The notes under the pieces are model-generated. The model worked only from the letters and a program-made list of their open reading frames with translations. It searched no databases and was not told the DNA's origin. This document shows positions 1 through 5,249 of a stretch of 5,269 nt of DNA, one piece after another. Both the position numbers and the translations under genes were made by a program. How positions within the stretch are numbered: position 1 is the stretch's first letter; each line of letters begins with the position of its first letter. The stretch is from Gallionellales bacterium CG03_land_8_20_14_0_80_55_15 (GTDB taxonomy: Bacteria; Pseudomonadota; Gammaproteobacteria; Burkholderiales; Gallionellaceae), in assembly GCA_002780675.1 (NCBI GenBank), contig PEUR01000100.1, forward strand, positions 2,658 to 7,926. Reading direction: 5' to 3'.

Positions 1-426
1 GGCCTGCATCCGGGTAAAGAGGGCTTCCTGTTGATCGGCCAGAATCCGGTCGGCGATGGGATAGAGAATCTGCTCTTCCTTGAGGTTGTGTTGCTGCATG
101 ACGATCAGCAGCGTTTCCGCAACGCCGCCATAGTTTTTGCTGTTTTTGTTGGCGACCGATACGGCCAGTTGTTCGATCAGGTCGTTCATTTGCGCATGTT
201 CCATCTGCATCACCTGTACCGGCCCGCCAGGGCCACCCGCATCCAGCAAGGCGGGGAATAACACTTCTTCTTCCCGGCGAAAATGCCGCGCCATACTGTG
301 TTGAAAGGCGCCAAACATTGCTTCGGCATGAGTCCAGTTATTGTCGAGCGCGGCTTCTTCGGCGCGGGCAAAGGCCTCATCGCAGGCCTTGTGGTCGGCA
401 CTCATGAATTCGGCAAGGGTAGTCAT
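1..426 (-). CDS. Hemerythrin HHE-domain protein, C-terminus cut by window edge
   Basis: This leftward frame is open from an ATG at 426-424 to base 1, giving 142 residues with no stop, so only the C-terminal end is missing. The protein is a four-helix hemerythrin-type domain that should bind a non-heme di-iron centre in the cytoplasm. The expected ligands are visible in order: H12 (in SADHK), H48 with E52 (HFRREEE), H77 (MEHAQ), and H113 with E117 (QQHNLKEE, followed by ILYP). The start is supported by TAAGGA 8 nt upstream. The family binds O2 or NO or takes part in iron-sulfur repair. Which of these applies here is not shown by sequence. It diverges from the DUF2249-nsrR-hemerythrin-nnrS series and shares with it a control region containing a likely NsrR operator, so a role in the NO response is a well-supported inference. 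It is not a close match to the longer YtfE/RIC type, because no N-terminal ScdA-like domain is present. Confidence 0.9.
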   Translation of the reverse strand, partial: MTTLAEFMSADHKACDEAFARAEEAALDNNWTHAEAMFGAFQHSMARHFRREEEVLFPALLDAGGPGGPVQVMQMEHAQMNDLIEQLAVSVANKNSKNYGGVAETLLIVMQQHNLKEEQILYPIADRILADQQEALFTRMQA

Positions 427-434
427 AGTCAATT

Positions 435-440
435 TCCTTA
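435..440 (-). promoter_or_regulatory. Ribosome binding site of the leftward hemerythrin gene
   Basis: On the minus strand this reads TAAGGA, 8 nt before the ATG at 426-424. It supports that start over the internal Met at residue 8. Confidence 0.65.
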
Positions 441-473
441 TGCGGTGTTGAACAGAGGGGGAGCGGATAACTT

Positions 474-502
474 TTGGCACTATACAATAAAACATGTATC
501 AT
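474..502 (+). promoter_or_regulatory. Sigma-70-type promoter for the DUF2249-nsrR-hemerythrin-nnrS series
   Basis: TTGGCA (474-479, one mismatch to TTGACA) is followed by a 17-bp spacer and TATCAT (497-502, one mismatch to TATAAT). Transcription would start near 509, about 70 nt before the DUF2249 start codon. The -10 element lies inside the inverted repeat at 491-513, so a protein bound there would block RNA polymerase. This is a reading of consensus similarity and spacing only. Confidence 0.6.
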
Positions 503-507
503 CTGTA
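479..507 (-). promoter_or_regulatory. Possible promoter for the leftward hemerythrin gene
   Basis: On the minus strand TATAGT (484-479) is a good -10 element. The matching -35 position (507-502, TACAGA) is poor and lies inside the inverted repeat at 491-513. If used, transcription would start about 45 nt before the hemerythrin ATG, and the same bound repressor would cover it. The weak -35 makes this call tentative; an activator-dependent promoter is an alternative. Confidence 0.3.
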
Positions 508-513
508 CATGTT
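491..513. promoter_or_regulatory. 23-bp inverted repeat, probable NsrR operator
   Basis: The site is AACATGTA, seven bases (TCATCTG), then TACATGTT, a perfect 8-bp inverted repeat spanning 23 bp. The NsrR box known from Escherichia coli is also 23 bp, two 11-bp halves of the form AAGATGYATTT around one central base. Here the left half reads AACATGTATCA, which agrees at 8 of 11 positions and keeps the ATGYAT core. The site sits between divergent genes of the NO-response type, overlaps the rightward -10 element, and the nsrR-like gene lies in the same series. The repeat is seen directly; binding by NsrR is inferred. Confidence 0.7.
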
Positions 514-577
514 AATTGTGCGGGTGTGGTCAGACGGCACGATTATCATCTCATTCAACCCATACAGGAAAGCCAAC

Positions 578-838
578 ATGACACACAACTGCGCCAATAC
601 CGTCTCTTTCAACCTTTGCTACCCGTTTGATGCGCGCGGGGTCGCCAAACGCTTCCGCCATGCCGCCATTTTCGGCGCACTGGACTCCCTCAATCCCGGC
701 GAAACCATGAGTTTTGTCAACGATCACGACCCTTTGCCGCTGCTCGCCCAGCTCACCCAACGCTATGGCGATTCCATTGCCATCCACTATGCTGCGCGTG
801 AGCCGGGGAATATCGCCATCAATTTCACGCGAAAATAG
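578..838 (+). CDS. DUF2249 domain protein
   Basis: This 86-residue cytoplasmic protein has the DUF2249 pattern: FDARG at 17-21, RHAAIFGALDSLNPGE at 27-42 and VNDHDP at 47-52. The C-terminal part is strand-rich and ends INFTRK. The start at 578 follows AGGAAAG (566-572). An in-frame upstream extension to 494 would begin inside the probable operator and lacks family similarity, so it is rejected. The biochemical function of the family is not settled. From general knowledge it often occurs beside or fused to hemerythrin domains and in denitrification or NO-response loci, which is exactly the setting here. It is the first gene of the rightward series and lies 28 bp before nsrR, so the two are probably co-transcribed. 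Two cysteines, C5 and C14, lie in the short N-terminal lead before the domain. A specific role in NO or iron handling is inference from context. Confidence 0.88.
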   Translation: MTHNCANTVSFNLCYPFDARGVAKRFRHAAIFGALDSLNPGETMSFVNDHDPLPLLAQLTQRYGDSIAIHYAAREPGNIAINFTRK

Positions 839-866
839 TCTGGCATGATTCAACGCTGAGGCAATA

Positions 867-1361
867 ATGAAACTTACCCAATATTCCGACCTCGGTTTGC
901 GGCTGTTGATGTATCTGGCGCTGCATAAAGATGAGTTGCTTACCCTCCGGCAAGTCAGCGATCAGTTTGGTATTTCCAAAAATCATCTGGTCAAGATTTC
1001 CCATCAACTCACTAAAACCGGTCTGATCGAAAGCGTCCAGGGGCGCAACGGCGGGGTACGCCTGGCACGAGCTGCCGAGACGATTAGCGTCGAAGCTGCA
1101 TTACGCGCAACGGAAGATAATTTTGATCTGGTGGAATGCTTTGGCACCGCCCGAAATCACTGCGTCATTTCGGGCGCATGCAAATTGAGTGCCGTGTTTG
1201 AAGCTGCACTGGCTGCCTTCTTTGATGTGCTAAGGCAAGTCTCCCTGGCGGATTTAGTGACGAATAGTCAAGCGATTGAAACGGCATTGCTGGCATCTGG
1301 CCTCACCCAACCGATTAAATTCAATGAAAAGAAACCCGATATTGCAGCCGCTGTCGCGTGA
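867..1361 (+). CDS. nsrR: Rrf2-family NO-sensing iron-sulfur repressor NsrR
   Basis: The 164-residue protein starts MKLTQYSDLGLRLLMYLA, typical of Rrf2 winged-helix regulators. The recognition region is around FGISKNHLVKISHQL (34-48) and the wing is QGRNGGVRLAR (58-68). Three cysteines, C91, C99 and C105, in the order CF..NHC..GAC, match the cluster ligands of NsrR, and D8 matches the position of the fourth ligand (Asp8) described for Streptomyces NsrR. The LVECF and SLADLV segments also match NsrR rather than IscR. NsrR represses NO-detoxification genes, and NO attack on its [4Fe-4S] cluster relieves repression. The start at 867 is preceded by TGAGG (857-861). The series is presumably autoregulated through the inverted repeat at 491-513. 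C91 to C99 has seven intervening residues, longer than the four of E. coli NsrR. A tail of about 20 residues extends past the usual end and overlaps the next gene. Another Rrf2 sensor is possible but less likely. Confidence 0.88.
   Translation: MKLTQYSDLGLRLLMYLALHKDELLTLRQVSDQFGISKNHLVKISHQLTKTGLIESVQGRNGGVRLARAAETISVEAALRATEDNFDLVECFGTARNHCVISGACKLSAVFEAALAAFFDVLRQVSLADLVTNSQAIETALLASGLTQPIKFNEKKPDIAAAVA
1148..1176 (+). repeat. Perfect 10-bp-stem hairpin inside nsrR
   Basis: CGCCCGAAAT (1148-1157) and ATTTCGGGCG (1167-1176) are exact reverse complements around a 9-base loop. The arms encode residues 95-97 and 101-103 of NsrR, and the loop encodes H98, C99 and V100, so the structure lies directly over the iron-sulfur cysteine loop. 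No T-run follows, so it does not look like a terminator. Whether it matters in the mRNA is unknown. Confidence 0.6.
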
Positions 1362-1737
1362 GCATCACGGCGCGTTGACGCTGGCCAAGGCGTGCGAGCG
1401 CGCAGCCCTGTCCGGCGATGCGGAGCAGGTGAAATTGACCTGCCAGCGCGCCATCCGGGCGTTCGCGGATGAGCTGGAGGCGCATTTTCAGCTTGAGGAG
1501 CAAACCTTGCTGCCGCTGTTGACCCGCCCTGAAACGCAGCCGTTGGTGCAGCGCACGCTGGACGACCACCGCCAGTTGCGCGCTTTGCAGGCGGGTTTGC
1601 GGCTTGCCGATAGCGCAGCCCTGGATAGCTTTGGCAAACTGATGGCCGCGCATGTCCGTTTCGAGGAACGCGAACTGTTTGCAACACTGGAGACTTTTCT
1701 CCCCCAACCCGAAATAAATTCTCTGGAAACAAGATGA
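1324..1737 (+). CDS. Hemerythrin HHE-domain protein in the nsrR-nnrS series
   Basis: This 137-residue protein begins MKRNPILQPLSREHHGALTLA, the usual opening of a short hemerythrin-domain family found near NO-response genes. Candidate di-iron ligands are H14/H15, H54 with E58 (HFQLEE), H82 (DDHRQL), and H110 with E114 (AAHVRFEERELF). The ATG at 1324 lies within the last codons of nsrR, a 38-bp overlap in another frame. An upstream ATG at 1276 would add 16 residues unlike the family. The Shine-Dalgarno sequence before 1324 is weak, so translation may be coupled to nsrR. Its stop overlaps the nnrS start as ATGA. Sequence similarity to the leftward hemerythrin protein is low apart from the ligand pattern, so the two are not recent duplicates. 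Binding of NO or O2, or an iron-donor role, is inferred from the family and context. Confidence 0.9.
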   Translation: MKRNPILQPLSREHHGALTLAKACERAALSGDAEQVKLTCQRAIRAFADELEAHFQLEEQTLLPLLTRPETQPLVQRTLDDHRQLRALQAGLRLADSAALDSFGKLMAAHVRFEERELFATLETFLPQPEINSLETR

Positions 1738-2894
1738 AACTATCGTCATATCCATTCTGGTTACTGGGCTTTCGCCCGTTTTTTTCGTTGGCGATTTTGG
1801 CGGGTGCTGTGCTGCCGATGCTGTGGGCGCTGGTTTATGCCGGGCTTATTCCCGCGCCAGCGACAACTTTTTCATCTGTGCAGTGGCACGCCCACGAGAT
1901 GTTTTTCGGCTTTGGCTGGGCGGTGCTGGGCGGCTTTCTGCTGACCGCCAGCCGGAGCTGGGTCAAGGTGCGCGGCTATCACGGGCAGACGTTGATGTGG
2001 CTGGTCGCTGCCTGGTTGTTCGAGCGGGCGGGGATGTGGTGCGAGGGGGACTGGCCTGCGCTGTTGTTCCGAATCTCAAACAACCTGTTTCTGGTCGTCA
2101 TCGTTGTGATGGTGATGCGGACGCTACAGCAGAACCGCGAACGCGATTTTTACCGCGATAATTACTTCTTCCTGCTGATCCTGCCGATGTTTTTGTTAGC
2201 CAAAAATCTGCTACTGAACGCGGAATATTTCCAGCAGGGGGCGCTGATGTCGGTGGGGTTGTTCCGTCTGGCCTTTCTGGTGATGCTGGAACGCACCTTA
2301 TCGCAGTTTATGAAATTTTCATTTCAGGTTGAGATACTGGAGCATCCGGCCTTGAACAAGGCTATCAAATTCTCCTGCCTGCTGCTGGTCTTTGGCGGCT
2401 TCATGCCCAACGCGTTGACGGCTGGCATCGCCTTGCTGGCCGCGCTGTTGCTGGGCTTGCGTCTGGTGTTCTGGTATCCGCACAAGGCGTTGCGGCGGCT
2501 CGACATCGGTATCATGTATCTGGGCTATCTGGCGATTACCGTACAACTGCTGATCGAATTTCTCAGGCTGACGCTGTACCCACAATGGTCGGTCTCCCTG
2601 TCCATGCACGTCTTTACCTTCGGCGCGATGGGGCTGATTATTCCCGCCATGTTGATCCGCATCACCCGGGGACACACCGGCAGACCCGTGGTGTTCGATA
2701 GGCGGGACAAGCGGGTGCTGTGGGGGATGATGGCGGCTTTCGTCTTTCGCCTGATCGCGCCGCTGTTTGATCCGGCGGACTACACGCGCTGGATATTGCT
2801 CGCTGCCCTCTGCTGGCTGGCCAGTTTCACGCTGCTGGCGTGGCGTTACCTGCCCTTTTTGTTCCAGGCGCGTGTGGATGGCAAGGAGTATTGA
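1734..2894 (+). CDS. nnrS: NnrS-family heme-copper-type membrane protein of the NO response
   Basis: The 386-residue protein is very hydrophobic, with about twelve membrane spans, and matches NnrS. Visible motifs are LLGFRPFF (10-17), WHAHEMFFGF (51-60), GFLLTA (67-72), HVFTFGAMG (292-300) and ITRGHTGRP (310-318). NnrS is an inner-membrane protein reported to bind heme and copper. It protects cells from NO, probably by limiting formation of iron-NO complexes rather than by destroying NO. Histidines H52, H54, H292 and H314 are conserved candidates for metal or heme binding. The start ATG at 1734 overlaps the stop of the hemerythrin gene by four bases, so translation is very likely coupled. Length fits the family. 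The stretch after GFLLTA reads SRSWVKVRG, whereas many NnrS proteins have a PNWTG motif there; this may mark a subgroup. No T-rich terminator directly follows it. Membrane-span count is by eye. Confidence 0.93.
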   Translation: MKLSSYPFWLLGFRPFFSLAILAGAVLPMLWALVYAGLIPAPATTFSSVQWHAHEMFFGFGWAVLGGFLLTASRSWVKVRGYHGQTLMWLVAAWLFERAGMWCEGDWPALLFRISNNLFLVVIVVMVMRTLQQNRERDFYRDNYFFLLILPMFLLAKNLLLNAEYFQQGALMSVGLFRLAFLVMLERTLSQFMKFSFQVEILEHPALNKAIKFSCLLLVFGGFMPNALTAGIALLAALLLGLRLVFWYPHKALRRLDIGIMYLGYLAITVQLLIEFLRLTLYPQWSVSLSMHVFTFGAMGLIIPAMLIRITRGHTGRPVVFDRRDKRVLWGMMAAFVFRLIAPLFDPADYTRWILLAALCWLASFTLLAWRYLPFLFQARVDGKEY

Positions 2895-2932
2895 AGCCTG
2901 TGCATGAGCAACAGACCCCCGTGCCACGCCGA

Positions 2933-2969
2933 GCAATCAATAATTGCCCACAGCGAATAATGTGGGTAA
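2933..2969. repeat. Two overlapping inverted repeats upstream of pckA
   Basis: The first is GCAAT (2933-2937), five bases, then ATTGC (2943-2947). The second is CCCACA (2947-2952), eight bases, then TGTGGG (2961-2966). It extends to nine pairs (2944-2969) if one G-U pair is allowed. They share bases 2944-2947 and so could not fold together. No T-run follows the second, so it is a poor intrinsic terminator for nnrS; it may be a weak terminator, a processing structure or a protein-binding site. Confidence 0.45.
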
Positions 2970-3051
2970 GCTGCGCGGTGTTTCGGGTTTGGCGCGAATG
3001 AGCCTGATGGTCGTTGTCGGTAGGGGATTGATTCTTTAATTCATTGGGTAC

Positions 3052-3058
3052 AGGGAGG
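3052..3058 (+). promoter_or_regulatory. Strong ribosome binding site of pckA
   Basis: AGGGAGG lies 6 nt before the ATG at 3065. It decides that start over the in-frame TTG at 3044, which would translate the Shine-Dalgarno sequence itself and add seven residues. Confidence 0.8.
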
Positions 3059-3064
3059 CATTAC

Positions 3065-4669
3065 ATGACGCATCTGGGGCAAATTGCAGCTGAATTGGCG
3101 GAGCTGGGGCTGAAAAATTTAGATTCCATTTTTTGGGATCTTCCTACCCCCACGTTATACGAACATGCTATCCGCAACAATGAGTGCCATCTGGCACATA
3201 GGGGTGCGCTGGTGGTGCGTACCGGACAATATACCGGGCGTGCCGTCAAGGATAAATTCATCGTGGACGAGCCGACTTGCCGCGAGCATATCTGGTGGGG
3301 AGAATTTAACCGCGCCTTTCAGGAAGGCAATTTCGACAAACTCTTCCAGCGCGTCAGCCACTATCTGGAAAGCCAGCATGTTTATGTGCAGGATTGTCTG
3401 GTCGGTGCCGATTCCAAGTATGAAAAAAAGGTCAGGGTGATCACCCAGGATGCCTGGCATTCGCTGTTTGCCCGCACCATGTTTGTTCGCCCGGTTGATC
3501 TGGGGCGCGACATCAGCCCGGAAAAGCCCGATTTTACGGTTATCCACGCTCCACATTTTCATGCCATACCCAGTCAGGATGGCACCAACTCAGAGGCATT
3601 TGTCGTGCTGCACCTAGCCAAAAGGCTGGTGCTGATCGGCGGCACAAGCTATGCCGGCGAGATCAAAAAAGCGATTTTTACCATCATGAATTACCTGCTG
3701 CCGGACGAGGACGTGTTGCCTATGCACGCCTCGGCCAATGTCGGCAAGGACGGCGACGTGGCGGTCTTCTTCGGTCTTTCCGGTACCGGCAAGACGACGC
3801 TCTCCTCGGATCCCGCGCGCAATTTGATCGGGGATGACGAACACGGCTGGAGCGGCAACGCGGTGTTTAACTTTGAGGGCGGTTGCTATGCCAAGGTGAT
3901 TGATTTGTCGGAGAAAAAAGAGCCGATGATCTACGCCGCCACCAAGCGTTTCGGCTCGATTCTGGAAAATGTGGGAATGGACATTCATACGCGCCGGGTG
4001 GATTTCAACGATGGTAGCCTGACTGAAAATACCCGTGCGGCTTATCCGATCCAGGCTATTCCCAACGCGATCTATCCTGGCGTAGCGGGGCTGCCCGGCA
4101 ATATTGTGATGCTGACTGCCGATGCTTTTGGCGTGCTGCCGCCGATTGCCAGGCTGACACCCGAACAGGCGATGTATTACTTCCTGCTCGGCTACACCGC
4201 CAAGGTGGCGGGCACGGAAGCCGGTGTGACCGAGCCTCAGACGACTTTCAGCCCCTGTTTCGGTGCGCCGTTCATGGCGCGTCACCCGTCCGTTTACGCG
4301 CAGATGCTGGGTGAAAAGGTGCGTGCCAACCATGTGCAATGCTGGCTGATCAATACCGGCTGGAGCGGCGGGCCATATGGGGTGGGCAAACGCATGGACA
4401 TAGATTTGACGCGTTCCCTGCTGACGGCGGCCTTGTCCGGCGAGCTGGACAAGGTTGCCTTCCGCAGCGATCCTATCTTCGGGCTACATACCCCGACTTC
4501 CTGCCCGGGGGTTGCCGATGAAGCGCTGGACATCAAAGCCAGTTGGGCGGACAAGGCGGCTTACGACAAGCTGGCACGCGAGCTGGCAGCCAGTTTTCAC
4601 AAGGCTTTCACGCCCTTCCTCAAACATGTCAGCGCCGAAGTGGCCGCCGCCGGCCCGCTGGTGAAATAG
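3065..4669 (+). CDS. pckA: ATP-dependent phosphoenolpyruvate carboxykinase
   Basis: This 534-residue cytosolic enzyme interconverts oxaloacetate plus ATP and phosphoenolpyruvate plus CO2 plus ADP, a step of gluconeogenesis and anaplerosis. It is the ATP type, close in length to the 540-residue E. coli enzyme. Visible motifs in order are RTGQYTGR (52-59), KDKF (62-65), YAGEIKK (196-202), MHASANVG (220-227), the P-loop GLSGTGKTTLS (237-247), LIGDDEHGW (254-262), and NFEGGCYAK (269-277). ENTRAAYPI (321-329), TEAGVTEPQTTFSPCFGAPF (384-403) and NTGWSGGPYG (430-439) follow. K202, H221 and D258 fall at a constant offset of 11 from the E. coli metal ligands K213, H232 and D269, and K243 corresponds to K254 of the P-loop. 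No key residue is missing. The ATG at 3065 is chosen because of the AGGGAGG site. It stands apart from the upstream NO genes by 170 bp and is convergent with msrA. A direct link to NO stress is not indicated. Confidence 0.97.
   Translation: MTHLGQIAAELAELGLKNLDSIFWDLPTPTLYEHAIRNNECHLAHRGALVVRTGQYTGRAVKDKFIVDEPTCREHIWWGEFNRAFQEGNFDKLFQRVSHYLESQHVYVQDCLVGADSKYEKKVRVITQDAWHSLFARTMFVRPVDLGRDISPEKPDFTVIHAPHFHAIPSQDGTNSEAFVVLHLAKRLVLIGGTSYAGEIKKAIFTIMNYLLPDEDVLPMHASANVGKDGDVAVFFGLSGTGKTTLSSDPARNLIGDDEHGWSGNAVFNFEGGCYAKVIDLSEKKEPMIYAATKRFGSILENVGMDIHTRRVDFNDGSLTENTRAAYPIQAIPNAIYPGVAGLPGNIVMLTADAFGVLPPIARLTPEQAMYYFLLGYTAKVAGTEAGVTEPQTTFSPCFGAPFMARHPSVYAQMLGEKVRANHVQCWLINTGWSGGPYGVGKRMDIDLTRSLLTAALSGELDKVAFRSDPIFGLHTPTSCPGVADEALDIKASWADKAAYDKLARELAASFHKAFTPFLKHVSAEVAAAGPLVK
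4431..4454 (+). repeat. Short perfect inverted repeat inside pckA
   Basis: CCTTGTCC (4431-4438) and GGACAAGG (4447-4454) are exact reverse complements around eight bases, within codons for LSGELDK near residues 457-463. It is probably a by-product of coding sequence; noted for completeness. Confidence 0.4.
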
Positions 4670-4685
4670 CTGAAAAATGAAACAG

Positions 4686-4714
4686 GACCGTCACTTTGAA
4701 ATAAGGTGGCGGTC
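4686..4714 (+). terminator. Hairpin between convergent pckA and msrA
   Basis: GACCGTCAC (4686-4694) pairs with GTGGCGGTC (4706-4714) with one G-U pair, a nine-pair stem and 11-base loop, starting 17 nt after the pckA stop. In the pckA direction no T-run follows. In the msrA direction the stem carries one C-A mismatch but is followed by the T-rich CTGTTTCATTTTT. It therefore may stop transcripts from both sides imperfectly. Position between two gene ends is the main support. Confidence 0.55.
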
Positions 4715-4734
4715 GGCATCGTCGTTATACCAAA

Positions 4735-5244
4735 CTACTTTTCCTCAGCTAATCCCAAGTACCGGACGTAGTGGCAGGTATAGCCGTGCGGATGCTTGAC
4801 CAGATATTTCTGGTGATATTCCTCGGCGCGGAAAAATTCCTTGAACGGCACGAGTTCGGTAACAATCTTGCTTGGCCACTCGCCGCAGGCATCCACGTCC
4901 TGGATGACTTGCCGTGCGGTTTGTTGTTGTGATTCGTTGAGATAAAAAATCGCTGAACGATATTGCGTGCCGATGTCGTTGCCCTGCTGGTTGCGGGTGG
5001 TCGGATTGTGCATACGGAAGAACTCGAATAACAAATGGCGGTAACTGAGCTGACTCGGATTAAACACGATTTTGAGCGATTCGGCGTGTCCGGTGCGTCC
5101 GGTTTTAACGGTTTCGTAATTCGCATCGGGAGTTGTGCCGCCGGTATAGCCGACTTCGGTTGCCACGACACCGGGGATTTGCCGAACCAGTTCTTCCATG
5201 CCCCAAAAGCAACCGCCTGCAAGATAGGCTGTTTGTGTGTTCAT
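4735..5244 (-). CDS. msrA: Peptide methionine sulfoxide reductase MsrA
   Basis: The 169-residue protein reduces methionine-S-sulfoxide, free or in proteins, using thioredoxin as electron donor. The catalytic motif GCFWGMEE (11-18) holds the nucleophile C12 with F13 and W14 of the substrate pocket. VGYTGG (31-36), TGHAESLKIVFNP (51-63) and GTQYRSAIFY (92-101) are the other MsrA signatures. Further cysteines are C120 (DACGEW) and C157 (HGYTCHYVR), which are candidates for the resolving cysteine. No signal peptide is present, so it is cytoplasmic. The ATG at 5244-5242 is preceded by GGAG with 5 nt spacing. The gene is complete but its promoter is at or beyond the window edge. It is convergent with pckA and need not be co-regulated with the NO genes, though methionine oxidation by peroxynitrite could make it useful in the same conditions; that is inference. 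Confidence 0.95.
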   Translation of the reverse strand: MNTQTAYLAGGCFWGMEELVRQIPGVVATEVGYTGGTTPDANYETVKTGRTGHAESLKIVFNPSQLSYRHLLFEFFRMHNPTTRNQQGNDIGTQYRSAIFYLNESQQQTARQVIQDVDACGEWPSKIVTELVPFKEFFRAEEYHQKYLVKHPHGYTCHYVRYLGLAEEK

Positions 5245-5249
5245 CGTTG

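Larger units (their letters stand above)
2895..3064. other. Spacer between nnrS and pckA, no gene seen
   Basis: No convincing reading frame occupies these 170 bp. The stretch contains two overlapping short inverted repeats (2933-2969), a T-rich and A-rich segment at 3028-3045, and the pckA ribosome binding site. A weak promoter guess is TTGTCG (3014-3019) with TTTAAT (3035-3040), but its 15-bp spacing is short. The pckA promoter must lie here or pckA is read through from nnrS. Confidence 0.5.

Noticed and set aside
461..471. GAGCGGATAAC, identical to the core of one half of the E. coli lac operator.
   Set aside because: It is a single half-site with no symmetry around it and no LacI-type gene or sugar-use gene nearby; taken as chance.
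497..551. Direct repeat of TATCATCT at 497-504 and 544-551, the second a possible alternative -10 element.
   Set aside because: No acceptable -35 element stands 16-18 bp before the second copy, and an eight-base repeat is expected by chance.
494..838. Longer reading of the DUF2249 frame beginning at 494.
   Set aside because: It would start inside the probable operator and before the predicted transcription start, and the added residues do not resemble the family. The ATG at 578 has a good ribosome binding site.
1276..1323. Upstream in-frame ATG for the second hemerythrin gene.
   Set aside because: It would add 16 residues not seen in the family, whereas MKRNPILQPLSREHH from 1324 is the typical opening.
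2319..2936. Long leftward open frame of about 205 codons across nnrS.
   Set aside because: Its translation is rich in Q, R, P and H with no recognisable domain, and it is antisense to the clearly real nnrS; a shadow frame of a GC-rich gene.
3028..3046. TTGAT-like sequence before pckA considered as an FNR/DNR site.
   Set aside because: The left half TTGAT is present but the right half is TAATT rather than ATCAA at the required spacing.
3780..3789. Ten-base palindrome CCGGTACCGG in pckA.
   Set aside because: It encodes the conserved P-loop residues SGTG, so codon constraint explains it.
3614..4339. Leftward open frame of about 241 codons across pckA.
   Set aside because: It is antisense to conserved pckA codons, its translation has no recognisable domain, and no ribosome binding site was identified.
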